From positions 98,994,489 to 99,058,488 of the forward strand of contig CM077025.1 in NCBI GenBank assembly GCA_039090855.1: a stretch of DNA of 64,000 bases, in the 5' to 3' direction. The translations under genes and the position numbers were made by a program. Of this stretch, positions 1 through 9,639 are shown one piece after another. Position 1 is the first letter of the stretch, and each line of letters starts with the position of its first letter. The notes under the pieces are model-generated. The model worked only from the letters and a program-made list of their open reading frames with translations. It made no database searches and was not told the DNA's origin. Source of the DNA: Macrothele yani (lineage: Eukaryota; Arthropoda; Arachnida; Araneae; Macrothelidae).

Positions 1-77
1 GCCTTGGGCTGCCACATCCCACCCGATGCAGTGTACGGCGAACAATGCATGCAGAGATCATTTGAGGGGATCCTTGA

Positions 78-368
78 TTAAGATGGTCTGTAATTTGCCG
101 CACGGTTGCCCTTCTGTTGTCTGTTACCAGTCTGGGCACTCTCCGTTCCGCCCGAGCAGTCACTAGTCGATGACGACCACACGTTGCACGTAGAGAACCA
201 ATTTTTTTGGCTGACAGTCCAGTCTTTAAACACTTTAACAACAGCTGCTCTGGAACATTTCACGAATGCTACGGTTCCGGGTATACTAGCTCCATGGCTC
301 CGAGCTCCTACAATCATCCCACGTTGAAAGTCCGTCAAATCGCATTTTTTACCCATCTCGTCACCCAA
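78..368 (-). pseudogene. Tc1-like transposase N-terminal fragment
   Basis: The reading frame starts with MGDEMGKKCDLTDFQRGM, a typical Tc1 helix-turn-helix opening (DFQRGMIVGARSHG...). This domain binds the element's inverted repeats. After KDWT, about residue 51, the frame shifts and the remaining residues are out-of-frame sequence. No catalytic residues are present because the DDE domain would lie to the left of the window. The same N-terminus, also frameshifted, is found at 8562 in the forward-strand copy. It is a dead fragment. Confidence 0.85.
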
Positions 369-380
369 AAATCACTGCTA

Positions 381-384
381 CTAC
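381..384 (+). repeat. 4-bp target-site duplication (left) of LTR element
   Basis: The bases ctac precede the 5' LTR and recur directly after the 3' LTR at 4507-4510. Removing the LTR element and one copy restores the continuous Tc1 sequence seen in the 8.4-kb copy. Confidence 0.9.
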
Positions 385-982
385 TGTAACCGGGGCTTAC
401 ATATTTATCAGAAGCGAGATTCTGTAGCCATTTTTGTGATACTGAATTGGAATCATTTCCTTTCAATTCCCGCCATTTGGACGAAAGGCAAATGAGTATT
501 TCCTTTCCCACGCGACGCAGCAGATGGCAATTAGGGAATCTTGCGATTTTCGGAGAAGAGACATCTCAGGGTGTAGCCGGAGGGAACGCGGTGGCAATGG
601 GTCGACGAAGCAAGATAGTTTTTAGCAGGAGGTGCAGTATGCTTCGGGTCGAAAGGGACGGAGGAAGGAATAGTTTTTGAGTGGCCGGAAGGAGAGAGGA
701 GGATTTTCGGCGGTGTAGAATACTGAGGGAGAACGGAAAGAATGAAAGCACGAAAAGGACAGAAGCTTGGTGACATTCCCCGTATGATCTGAATAAACGT
801 TTTCCTCACTGCAAAAATTTAGCTTCAGTCGATTCACTTTTCTACGGTTTGTATTGTTTTTATCTGCTCCAGTTGGAATAATTACGGATTAAACCACCGA
901 TACCGAACTTACGGCAAAGGAAGCACAAACGAATCCTCCACACAGGGTGCTGTTATAGAATTCAGCTCCAAGCCCTGTAACA
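385..982 (+). repeat. 5' LTR of Ty3/gypsy-like retrotransposon
   Basis: This 598-bp repeat begins TGTAACC and ends TGTAACA. It is repeated nearly identically at 3908-4506; by eye there are only a handful of substitutions and small indels. An AATAAA polyadenylation signal sits at 792-797. LTRs carry the promoter and the transcript end signals of the element. Confidence 0.95.
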
Positions 983-988
983 TTTAAA

Positions 989-1005
989 TGGCGCCCGAAC
1001 AGGGG
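989..1005 (+). promoter_or_regulatory. Primer-binding site (tRNA-Lys type)
   Basis: The bases tggcgcccgaacagggg lie 6 bp after the LTR end. TGGCGCCC is the usual complement of a tRNA 3' end used for minus-strand priming, and this version resembles Lys-tRNA sites of retroviruses and gypsy-like elements. Confidence 0.85.
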
Positions 1006-1608
1006 CTCTCTAGATCTTCCATTCACCGGTACGGAACCCGAGCATCTTTATTAAGCAGCATGGAACTCGAGCATCGCCGATGAAAAGCTGAGCGGTTCTT
1101 CGGTATTTGGTTTTTCAGTGCAGCAACGTGGAGTCTTCAAGTCACCGACGTGGGGCCTGAGTGTATTTTATTCCTCATCGTGGAGACCTGTTCCTGTTCG
1201 AATTTTCCTACAATCTGGGACATTTTGGATGGACCAGTGATAGTGCTACTAGACTTTGCGGGACAATCAAAACTGTGTGTGTCAAAAAACATTCTGGATT
1301 ACGAAGTCAAGCGACGTGCTGTAAGTACAAAAAAATATTTTCTTCCATTTTTAAAGTCACCCACTCTTTCTGTAAAATCCCACACCACCCGCCGCTGGTA
1401 GTCAAAACATTTTTATGCATCATAATTGCTGAACGTTAAGATTCGTTAACACAGAGCTTTCCATGAAAAATATTTTTCATTGATTCTTTACAGTGCACAT
1501 GATACTCGTAAGAGACAAGTGTGATATAAAAACACATTTTTAGCCATGATATAACAAGTATTTTCGGCAAGTATATAACAAACATTTTTTGGTATTTTCT
1601 GCAGCATC

Positions 1609-2631
1609 ATGTATTGCATGAAACTCAATGCCGAGAATTCCACTTCGGAATGTTTTAACGCCACAGAGCCTTATAGCAGGGATGTACAGCCCCAATTAGA
1701 TACTCAAGAAGGGAGCATGTTGCAACTAATGATGAAAAAACTTGAGGCTAGTGATAAAGCTATTAAAGCACTGATGGACGAAGTGATCGCGTTGAAAATG
1801 CAATTACAGAAAGAGAAACGCCGTGAAACAATGGGATACCGAGACCCTTATATTCAAAACAGGTATCAAAATAGGAAGAAATCTTGTTGGACCTGTGGTT
1901 CACATTTTCACCTGCGGCGGCATTGCAGGGAAAAGCCTCCCTCAAATTTCTTCGGTAGGCGTTATTACAGGCCTCAACCCAGGTCACCGCCTAGAGATGA
2001 CCGACCGCGGTGGCAGAGAAGCGAAAACTGCGCGCCGTCGGACACTGTTCAGAGTGCCCAAAGAGAGAACTGGAGAGTCGAAATCGGTCGGAAAGATAAA
2101 TCACCGCTGAGGAATTCTGTGCACTTCAGAGATGAGCAGCCGCTCAAGACTGAACATGTCGGCACCTGTTCCATCATTAAAAAACTTAGCTCTCCGAAGG
2201 CAGATATTGGGCAGAGTAAGAAATTCGATCATTTGTCTGAAGGTCCATGTCGTATCATAAGCATGATGGATGACGTCAGTGAGAATTTGCGATTAGTTTG
2301 CAATCCGAGAAAGAAGACAATCGCTCATTTTGATCAGCTACACCGATGCCCTACCGGGACATCCAGACAGACGGAAATGACAACAAAAACTCAAACAGCA
2401 CGGCGAGATTCATCCAACGAACAAGAAAGACATTTTCCTTACCGGCGTGGGAATATACCTGATGCAACCATGGAGACTTACATGGGAAAAGGTTATCAAC
2501 CCCCCAAAACGTGGAACGAGTTACAGCTGAACCATGTCGTCATTGATATGGAACCAGCAGATCAGGGTTACAATCTTAGGGAACGCGATATCTTCGGCAG
2601 GGTGCGACACACAAATAGGCAACGAGTGTGA
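1609..2631 (+). CDS. Gag-like zinc-knuckle protein fused to integrase C-terminal tail
   Basis: This is a 340-aa open frame starting at ATG 1609. A predicted coiled-coil stretch (about residues 38-70) precedes a basic region and a perfect CX2CX4HX4C zinc knuckle (C93, C96, H101, C106), the nucleic-acid-binding motif of retrotransposon Gag. About residues 204-248 (FDHLSEGPCRII..., PRKKTIAHFDQL) resemble the far C-terminal part of gypsy integrases (GPY/F-type module followed by a PRKK...H.D.L segment). The tail also has YNLRERD, like gypsy integrase ends. An internal deletion has therefore removed protease, RT, RNase H and the integrase core while keeping the frame open. The protein could still bind nucleic acid. 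Its function is unknown. Confidence 0.75.
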   Translation: MYCMKLNAENSTSECFNATEPYSRDVQPQLDTQEGSMLQLMMKKLEASDKAIKALMDEVIALKMQLQKEKRRETMGYRDPYIQNRYQNRKKSCWTCGSHFHLRRHCREKPPSNFFGRRYYRPQPRSPPRDDRPRWQRSENCAPSDTVQSAQRENWRVEIGRKDKSPLRNSVHFRDEQPLKTEHVGTCSIIKKLSSPKADIGQSKKFDHLSEGPCRIISMMDDVSENLRLVCNPRKKTIAHFDQLHRCPTGTSRQTEMTTKTQTARRDSSNEQERHFPYRRGNIPDATMETYMGKGYQPPKTWNELQLNHVVIDMEPADQGYNLRERDIFGRVRHTNRQRV

Positions 2632-3084
2632 TTCTTCAGTGCTGTTGAAACTTTTCGACATGTTGTGTCATCAACTGCAAATAACGTGCCTGCAATATGT
2701 TGCGTAATCATTCAGATTTTGTGATAAACTATTCACACCAAACGCATTTTTTTTCCATTTGTATTTCAGTGATAAAAATAATTTTCAGTTTGTGAAACGT
2801 GTACATACGAACATTTTGTGTTTACATGAACATTTCCCAAAAGACAATTTAAGTTTTTGTGCATCAAATTGATAATTTGCACTAAAGTGATTTTTTATAT
2901 GCTGTCACGGACATTAATTTACGCTGCTCCTTTTAAGTGGTTAGATGGACAATGATGATCTATGATCTTATTGAACTTTAAGCGGAGTCATTCAAAATAC
3001 TGAAGAAATGCATTGATTTTTTGCAGTGTTATTTATCTCAACTTGTTTTATTGTTTATAATATTAGCGTAAGTAATTTTAGTAT

Positions 3085-3206
3085 GTAGAAAATTGCACTG
3101 TAGGTGTATATAAGATTTTGCGAAAATTATTCAAGTGTTCAATCGGTAGAAAATTGCAGTGTAAGTGTATATAAGGTTTGAGAAAATTATTGAAGTGTTT
3201 AATAGG
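3085..3206 (+). repeat. Two tandem copies of a 61-bp unit in the LTR element
   Basis: A unit starting gtagaaaattgca at 3085 recurs at 3146 with a few substitutions, including the shared gtgtatataag block. It lies in the non-coding stretch between the ORF and the 3' LTR. The rest of 2632-3907 is AT-rich and shows no ORF. Confidence 0.8.
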
Positions 3207-3893
3207 TAACTTATCAGCATTGTCAAAATTTAAATTTTGCTGCATTTCATGTTTCAACTAATAGAAAATTTATGCATATTTTGTCGTACATTTTTCGGAA
3301 ATTTTCAGCGTAGATCAGCATTATAAACTAAAATGAGGGATTAATACAAACTGGACAAGAATGGTTGTACAGAGGTAAATTTTGAGAATTAATTGCACCG
3401 TGAAGTTAAATTCCTGTAGAGATCAATAGTAAAATTGTAATGTAGGAATGAAGTGGAATGGAGATAGCGATGAAAGTATCAAGTGTAAAGTATTATTTGT
3501 GTTAGGTATCTGTACATGTATTTTTCAGGAGAAGTGTGATTAGTAACCATGTTTGTATATATGTAATATCAGAAAATGTTCTGGAACCCATCATGCTAGT
3601 TATATTTCAATGTGCTTGCTGGAAATCTTTCGTCAATTTTATCGTCAACTATGTTTTAAATTATTTTGCCATTAGGTCATCATCGTGAAGTGTATGGATA
3701 TATATATGTTTACCAAAGAAATCAAGGAGAATTACTAAATGTAAACCTTAGCATGCAGGTACCTCTTCAAAATCATGTAAAATTGCCCGCCCAATATTGT
3801 ATTGTCACAAGCTTGTCCTGATTCGAATCAATCGCGTTGGTTAATGTAGGCAAAAAAATTAGGCTGTCTAGCGCCACCCTCATTTTTTATTTT

Positions 3894-3907
3894 GGCGGGG
3901 GAGATTT
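3894..3907 (+). other. Polypurine tract before 3' LTR
   Basis: The run ggcgggggagattt is G-rich and directly precedes the TGTAACC of the 3' LTR. This is the expected place for plus-strand priming. Confidence 0.65.
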
Positions 3908-4506
3908 TGTAACCGGGGCTTACATATTTATCAGAAGCGAGATTCTGTAGCCATTTTTGTGATACTGAATTGGAATCATTTCCTTTCAATTCCCGCCATT
4001 TGGACGAAAGGCAAATGAGTATTTCCTTTCCCACGCGACGCAGCAGATGGCAATTAGGGAATCTTGCGATTTTCGGAGAAGAGACATCTCAGGGTGTAGC
4101 CGGAGGGAACGCGGTGGCAATGGGTCGACGAAGCAAGATAGTTTTTAGCAGGAGGTGCAGTATGCTTCGGGTCGAAAGGGACGGAGGAAGGAATAGTTTT
4201 TGAGTGGCCGGAAAGAGAGAGAGAAGGATTTTCGGCGGTGTAGAATACTGAGGTAGAACGGAAAGAATGAAAGCACGAAAAGGACAGAAGCTTGGTGACA
4301 TTCCCCGTATGATCTGAATAAACGTTTTCCTCACTGCAAAATTTAGCTTCAGTCGATTCACTTTTCTACGGTTTGTATTGTTTTTATCTGCTCCAGTTGG
4401 AATAATTAGGGATTAAACCACCGATACCGAACTTACGGCAAAGGAAGCACAAACGAATCCTCCACACAGGGTGCTGTTATAGAATTCAGCGCCAAGCCCT
4501 GTAACA
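3908..4506 (+). repeat. 3' LTR of Ty3/gypsy-like retrotransposon
   Basis: This 599-bp direct repeat of 385-982 begins TGTAACC and ends TGTAACA. Visible differences include a g/t change near 4254, loss of one A near 4340, a c/g change near 4409 and t/g near 4491, plus small changes near 4214. The polyadenylation signal is at about 4317-4322. Confidence 0.95.
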
Positions 4507-4630
4507 CTACTGTCGCAAGCACTGAGCTTTCCCTTTTTATACTAGCCTCGCCCTCTGGCGGTAACAGCGTGCAGCCATATCTCATTTGCTTAAAACTGTC
4601 AGGTGGTCATAATAAAGTGGCGACTCAGTG
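4507..4630 (-). mobile_element. Tc1-like transposon copy 1, right part with terminal inverted repeat
   Basis: The sequence resumes the Tc1 element interrupted at 384 and ends in the same inverted repeat found at 8413 (one substitution), followed by TA at 4631-4632. The promoter-proximal untranslated leader of the transposase lies here. Confidence 0.9.
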
Positions 4631-5891
4631 TATATACCACATCGTATTCTGTCCGTTGTAAAAAAAAAGAAGTGGTCACACAACGTACTGATTTCGTTCT
4701 TTTTATGTTCTAAAGAATGTAAGTATTCATATGTGGTGTCATTTTACCAAATATCCCAGACTAGTAATTAATTGTTTCTTTGAAAATTTTAATTTTCAAT
4801 AAATTGACAGGTGGTCTTAAACTTTTGCAAATCACTGTAAAACCTTGATATGTTTGATGGAAAAAAGTGTTTAATAACATTTCTTTCCTGCTGGTCAGTG
4901 TTTGAATAAGATGAAGTTTGTCATGGAATAATATGTTTCATTCTTTTGTGTAAACAGCAAGCTCTGTAAACAAATATTGAGAGTTTACCGTTTTAGGTTA
5001 ATGATATGGCAAAACACAGATCCACCTCATATAAAAAATCCATCGCAGCTATTTTTGATGCAGCCTGGCGACATTGTCCTTCAAACACGAGTTACAGGGT
5101 GGATGGAGGGCGATGGGGGAGACGGAGGATGGGAGAGCAGTTGGGAGAATCTGCTACTTCATGACATGAGGCGTACATGACTAATAGATGGGAAGCCACT
5201 CAATTACCCATTATTAAAGTTGAATGGCTGTCCAATTCTATCTTCCCCTTGCTCGGTATCTCAAGCAGTGGAACCGCTAATGCTTTGGACAAACACAACC
5301 TCGACCATATCCCGTGAATCATAGATTCCGAGAACTACGCTTTGCGCGAATTCTCCGGTGCCCCCTGGGCCCTGCTGCCGGTCGCGATTTAATGTTCATC
5401 ACTGATCGGGCCCAAAGGTAAACACGTGGGACTCTGCCAGATGGGCTGCTTGTTGCGGCAGCCTAGTTTCCTCCTCTGCAAAGCTGAGCGCATTAAAACA
5501 TATGATCATTTGCCCTTCTTTCAGTTCTCGTGTCTTCGTTACACTAAAGCAGATTTTCAGTTGTTCGGGACTTCAGTTTCGTCGATCTATACATCCACGG
5601 GAGGGTGAAAGGGAGTCCGTGTGTTTATTCGAAGATCACCACCCGAGTGAGCCTTGTGTCGTGACCGCACTTTTGTGATTAAACAAGTGGCATGATTTGA
5701 GCCTGAGAAAGGGAATCAGACAGGAGAGGTCACAGAAATATTTTTCAGAAAAATATTCATCAGAAATATATTTTAGTTGAATTTAAATGCTGCAGCTGTA
5801 AAGTTTACGTTGCTTAAATGCTTACCTATGTGTATCTTCAATGTAGTTCGTACTAAAGTTCGTGAACATACATACACAGGTAGATTGCGGG
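4631..5891. other. Mostly unassigned, with a possible Tc1 3' end near 4740-4842
   Basis: Near 4786-4842 an AATAAA is followed by gacaggtggtcttaaac and ttgcaaatcactgta. This has the look of a Tc1-type 3' end and inverted repeat, but I found no partner in the window. From about 4843 to 5891 I see no coding homology. The small ORFs at 4977-5180, 5426-5608 and 5777-5974 have no recognisable motif. Confidence 0.4.
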
Positions 5892-6119
5892 GTTTTTTTG
5901 TTTTTTTTTTTGATTGGAGGTTTTACGACCACCGTGAGCAACTCAATGGGCTAACAGCAGTCGCCCGTCCCTAATTTAGGGTCACTGGTTCCAGGGAAGG
6001 GAGAGAGCCAGTGCCGTAAGACAAACACAACATCCTTGCCTCACCGGGATTCGAACCCTGACCCCGTTCGGACGAATGATCAGAGGCCATCGCTTAGAAT
6101 ACTGCGCCACTGGGGCGGC
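5892..6119 (-). mobile_element. SINE1 copy a (tRNA-headed)
   Basis: This is a full-length reverse copy of the window's common SINE, about 225 bp. Read on the minus strand, it has a tRNA-like head with A box (ggcgcag...) and B box (ggttcgaatcc-like) RNA polymerase III promoter elements, then a unique body, then a poly-A tail (poly-T at 5892-5911). SINEs are non-coding and rely on LINE enzymes for spread. Confidence 0.9.
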
Positions 6120-6290
6120 AGATTTCGGTTAATTGGGGCACAGTGGCGTTAGAACACTTTGGCCCAATTAAGCGGCTGCTCCAATTATACGAAGCTTCAT
6201 ACCAAAAAAGCTGATTTGGGATGCTCTTCAGGAATTGTCCCAAATAAACGGCGGATCCGATTAACTGATGACCCAATTAATCACACACAC
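6120..6290. other. Short unassigned stretch with repeated CAATTA/TAATTG motifs and a CA run
   Basis: There are several copies of caatta or taattg in alternating orientation, and a (CA)n run at about 6282-6294. This might be the end of a pogo-like transposon, but no transposase is visible. Confidence 0.25.
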
Positions 6291-6838
6291 ACACATATAA
6301 TAATTATGAATCCACTGCTGGATGAAGGTCTCCCTAAATTTCTTCCACCACTGTATGTCTTGAACCAGTCTCCTCCACGTCACTCCCGCATGTTTTCGAA
6401 TTTCGTCCACCCATTTCCCGCGTGGTCTTCTTCCGAGACTTTTCTTGTCCCTTTGTATCCAGTTTAAAATTTCAGTTGTCCATCGGTGGTCCGTTCTTCT
6501 AGTAATATGCCCAGCCCATTATCATTTCGGAGATTTTACTCTGATCATGATGTCTTCCACTCTTGTCAATTTCTCTATCTCTACGAGTTCCTGCCCTTAT
6601 CTTTCCCACTTACACCAAGCACGCATTTCTCTATGCCTCTTTCAGTTGTCTGCAGTCTTTGTTTGTCTCTTTTAGTTATGGTCCACGTCTCTGCTCCGTA
6701 AGTAAGCACTGGAAGGATACATTGATTAAACACTTTTCTTTTAAGACAGAATGGTGTATTGCTCTTGAAAATTGTGCATTTTCTTCCAAAAGCTGTCCAA
6801 CCGAGTTTTATACACTGATTAATTTCTTCATTTCTTCA
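6291..6838 (-). pseudogene. RTE-like LINE 3' fragment (C-terminal RT region), copy 1
   Basis: On the minus strand this matches the 3' end of the LINE at 13034-16130. The conserved block covers the C-terminal region after the RT domain (LTYGAETWT-like to RWVDEIRKYAG-like segments). It extends a little further 5' than the copy at 41.4 kb. Several indels break the frame. It is 5'-truncated, as is usual for LINE copies. Confidence 0.85.
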
Positions 6839-7099
6839 CACACACATACGTAGGCTATTCCGAAAATACGTGGACTGGCAGCATTGCACCGTTGCTGCGG
6901 AAACGAGTCACGTGATTCTGGTGGGGGATGATTTTCTCATCTGTGCTGTGTTAGTTTGAGTGAAGGCAACGCACAATCTCTCTTTGTGGATGTAGTGCTA
7001 TATATAGTTCACATGAAGTGTGTACTACAATTGCGGATGAGCACGATATACCGTTAATTACCAGACAAAGAATCGCGATGCAATTTGTATAAAGTTATG

Positions 7100-8340
7100 C
7101 AAAAGTGGCCAGAAAACGTTTCAGATGATTCAAAGAGCTGACGGTGCAAAAGTGGTGGGCTAGTCGGCTGTAGTAAAGTAGTGGAAACATTTTAAGGACG
7201 GCAAACGCAGTGTGCAGGATTGCCCGCGAAACGGGCGTCCGCCAATATCAGCGACCGATGAAAACATTGGGAAAGCCGAAAAATTATTAAAAGACGATAG
7301 ACGTTTATCGATTGGTCATTTGGCACCGCAATTGAATGCTGGTGTAGCAAGATGTCATGAAATTGTAAAGTCGTGCATGAAGATGGCTCGTGTTTGTGCA
7401 AGATGTGTGCCACGTAATCTTACTGAAGAACAAAAACAATATCACGTTGAACTTTGTCATACTTTTCTTCAAAGAGTGGAAATGGATTCTGACTTTTCGG
7501 TTCCAATAGTCACCGTAGACGAGTCTTGGATAAAAACATTTTGATCCATAATCAGAACAACAGTCCAGCATATGAAAACACAGACTCACCGCCCTCCAAG
7601 AAATTCCAAGTTTGTGGTTCTTCAAAGAAACTGCATGTGGATTTTGTTTTTGAAGCCCGTGAGATATTATTGCAGCATTGGGTGCTCGAGAAACAAACTG
7701 TTAATTCACAATAGTTTGCTCACATTTTTCGAGTATACCTGAAGGGAGCAATGCACAGGAAAAGATCGGAACTGCTTAATTTAAAATGGTTTCTTCTTCA
7801 GGATAATGTGTGACTGCATGTAGCCCAAGTGACAATGCAAGCTTTGAAAAAAATTGGTGGCTAAGGTCTATCACATACTCCATATAGCCCAGATCACGCA
7901 TCCTGCGATTTCTGGGCTATTCCAACACTTAAGAAAGAGCTCAGAGGAGATTTAAGACAAGTGAGGAAGTGAAGGTTGCCACGCCGCCCCAGTGGCACAG
8001 TAGTCTAAGCGATGGCTTCTGATCATTCATCTGAAAGGGGTCCGGGTTCGAAACCCGGTGAGGCATGAATGTTGTGTTTGTCTTACGGCATTGGCTCTCT
8101 CCCTTCCTTGGAATCATTGGCCCTAAATTAGGGACGGCCGACTGCTTATAGCCCATTATTGAGTTACCCACGGTGGTCGTTAAACCTCCAATAAAAAAAA
8201 AAAAAAGAACGTTGCCACATCCGCTACCTTAAAGCGACTTTCACAAAATGGACTGCAGCATTTGTTTCAGAAGCTTCTGGGCCGTTGTAAACGGTGGATA
8301 ACACCTAGAGGTCACTATTTCGAAAAGGAGGCATACACCA
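7100..8340 (+). pseudogene. mariner transposase relic (DD34D type)
   Basis: The best open stretch is 7212-7544. It has the linker GRPPISATDENI and the first catalytic block VTVDESWI. Later frames show LQDN...HVAQVTMQALKKIG and YSPDHASCDFW, in which the second and third Asp are 34 residues apart counting through stops; that is the mariner DD34D spacing. At least five stops and several frameshifts are present. The C-terminus continues after the SINE (from about 8211). It cannot encode an active enzyme. Confidence 0.75.
7983..8210 (+). mobile_element. SINE1 copy b
   Basis: This is a full-length forward copy: gccgccccagtggca head, B box near 8042-8052 (gggttcgaaac) and poly-A at about 8192-8206. 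Flanking gttgccac at 7975-7982 and 8211-8218 is the target duplication inside the mariner relic. Confidence 0.92.
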
Positions 8341-8412
8341 AACCTCCAAATGACAAAGACTCAGAATAGTGACCTCAGTTTACGTATACTTTCGGAAAAG
8401 CCTTTGCATATA

Positions 8413-9623
8413 CACTGAGTGGCCACTTTATTATGACCACCTGACAGTTTTAAGCAAATGAGCTACGGCTGCACGCTGTTGCCACCAGAGGGCGAGGCAA
8501 GTATAAAAAGGGAAACCTTAGTGCTTGCGACAGTAGTAGAAGTGATTTTTGGGTAACGAGATGGGTAAAAAACTGCGATTTGACTGACTTTCAACGTGGG
8601 ATGATTGTAGGAGCTCGGAGCCATGGAGCGAGTATCACCGAAACCGCCGCATTCGTGAAATGTTTCAGAGCAGCTGTTGTTAAAGCGTTTAAAGACTGGA
8701 CTGCCAGCCAAAAAACTCGGTCTCTACGTGCAACGTGATGTCGTCATCGACTAGTGACTGCTCAGGCGGAACGGAGAGTGTCCAGACTGGTAAGAGACAA
8801 CAGAAGGGCAACAGTGCAGCAAATTACAGACCATCTTAATCAAAGATCCCCTCAAATGATCTCTGCACGCACTGTTCGCAGAACACTGCATCGGATGGGA
8901 TATGGCAGCCGAAGGCCTATTCGAACACCTTTGCTGTCTGCAGTTAACAAACGAAAACGTCTCCTGTTCTCACAGGAGCACAAGGATTGGACAGTCGATA
9001 ATTGGAAACAAATCATGTGGTCCGATGAATCACGTTTTCAGTTGCACCATGCCGATGGCCGAGTCAGAATTTGGGGGAACAGCACGAAAGCATGGACCCC
9101 AAATGCATTGCTACATGCCTCCAATCTGGTGGAGGCAACGTTATGGTTTGGGAATGTTTTCCTGGCATGCTTTGGGCCCTTTAATTCGTGTTGATCAACG
9201 TCTGACAGGCAAATCATATCTAAACATCGTTACGGACCAAGTGCATCCTGTCATGTGGATGGTTTATCCCAATGGCGATGGCTACTTTCAACAAGATAAT
9301 GCATCCTGCCATAGTGCTCGTATTGTACAGGATTGGTTTCAGGAACATGCCGGTGAGTTTACTTTGCTTAGGTGGTCCCCACAATCTCCAGATCTCAACC
9401 CCATTGAGAATTTGTGGGATGAAGTTGAACGAGCCATCATACAGCTGGATCCACAACCCTGCAATCTCACACTCCTGGAAAGTGCTATTCATCATCAGAT
9501 TCCACAAACCACCTATCAACGTCTCGTGGAGTCCATGGCAAAAAGAATCGACGCAGTATTAAAGGCAAAAGGTGGCCCAACGAAGTACTGAGGGGGTGGT
9601 CATAATAAAGTGGCCACTCAGTG
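8413..9623 (+). mobile_element. Tc1-like transposon copy 2
   Basis: This 1211-bp element has near-perfect terminal inverted repeats beginning cactgagtggccacttta and is flanked by TA on both sides (8411-8412, 9624-9625). It is the same family as the copy split at 1-384 and 4507-4630. The right flank is a (TA)n and TTTA-rich run. Confidence 0.95.
8562..9591 (+). pseudogene. Tc1-like transposase, frameshifted (36-residue D-E spacing)
   Basis: The predicted start is ATG 8562, with a frameshift within the first 20 bp compared with the copy at 78-368. The DDE catalytic domain is readable: first Asp in WSDESRFQL (frame of 8754-9194), second in YFQQDNASCH and Glu in LNPIENLWDE (frame of 8902-9591). 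I count 36 residues between the second Asp and the Glu, not the 34 of classical Tc1. The protein ends AKGGPTKY, a typical Tc1 C-terminus. A second frameshift near 9150 separates the halves. A full transposase would cut and paste the element at TA sites; this copy cannot. Confidence 0.88.
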
Positions 9624-9639
9624 TATATATATATATTTA

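Larger units (their letters stand above)
1..384 (-). mobile_element. Tc1-like DNA transposon, copy 1, left part (truncated by window start)
   Basis: This is the reverse-strand 5' half of the transposase region of a Tc1-like element. It matches the reverse complement of the more complete copy at 8413-9623. It stops abruptly at 384, where an LTR retrotransposon begins. The rest of the element, with its terminal inverted repeat, resumes at 4507-4630. The 3' half lies beyond base 1. Confidence 0.9.
385..4506 (+). mobile_element. Young LTR retrotransposon, pol-deleted (non-autonomous)
   Basis: The element is about 4.1 kb, with two nearly identical 598/599-bp LTRs, a primer-binding site just inside the 5' LTR, a G-rich purine tract before the 3' LTR and a 4-bp duplication (ctac). 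The 2.9-kb interior has one long ORF (1609-2631). I see no protease, reverse transcriptase or RNase H, and only a tail of integrase. An autonomous Ty3/gypsy interior is usually about twice as long. The near-identity of the LTRs points to a recent insertion that must have used enzymes supplied in trans. It sits inside the Tc1 copy of 1-384 and 4507-4630. Confidence 0.9.
6849..8410 (+). mobile_element. mariner-like transposon relic (split by a SINE)
   Basis: Imperfect inverted repeats are visible at the ends: ggctattccgaaaatacg at about 6853 and, reverse complemented, a matching ggcttttccgaaagtatacg-like end near 8388-8408. The interior holds a mariner-type transposase relic. A forward SINE1 interrupts it at 7983-8210 with an 8-bp duplication (gttgccac). 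A Tc1 element starts immediately after it at 8413. Confidence 0.75.

Noticed and set aside
447..680. 77-aa ORF present identically at 447-680 and 3970-4203
   Set aside because: The duplication is explained by the two LTRs. There is no protein family signal.
1150..1439. Two overlapping ORFs in the LTR element leader as gag
   Set aside because: They have no Gag motifs. The zinc knuckle lies in the 1609-2631 frame.
6120..6290. pogo/Tigger-like element end
   Set aside because: Only short CAATTA motifs are visible, with no transposase or paired ends.
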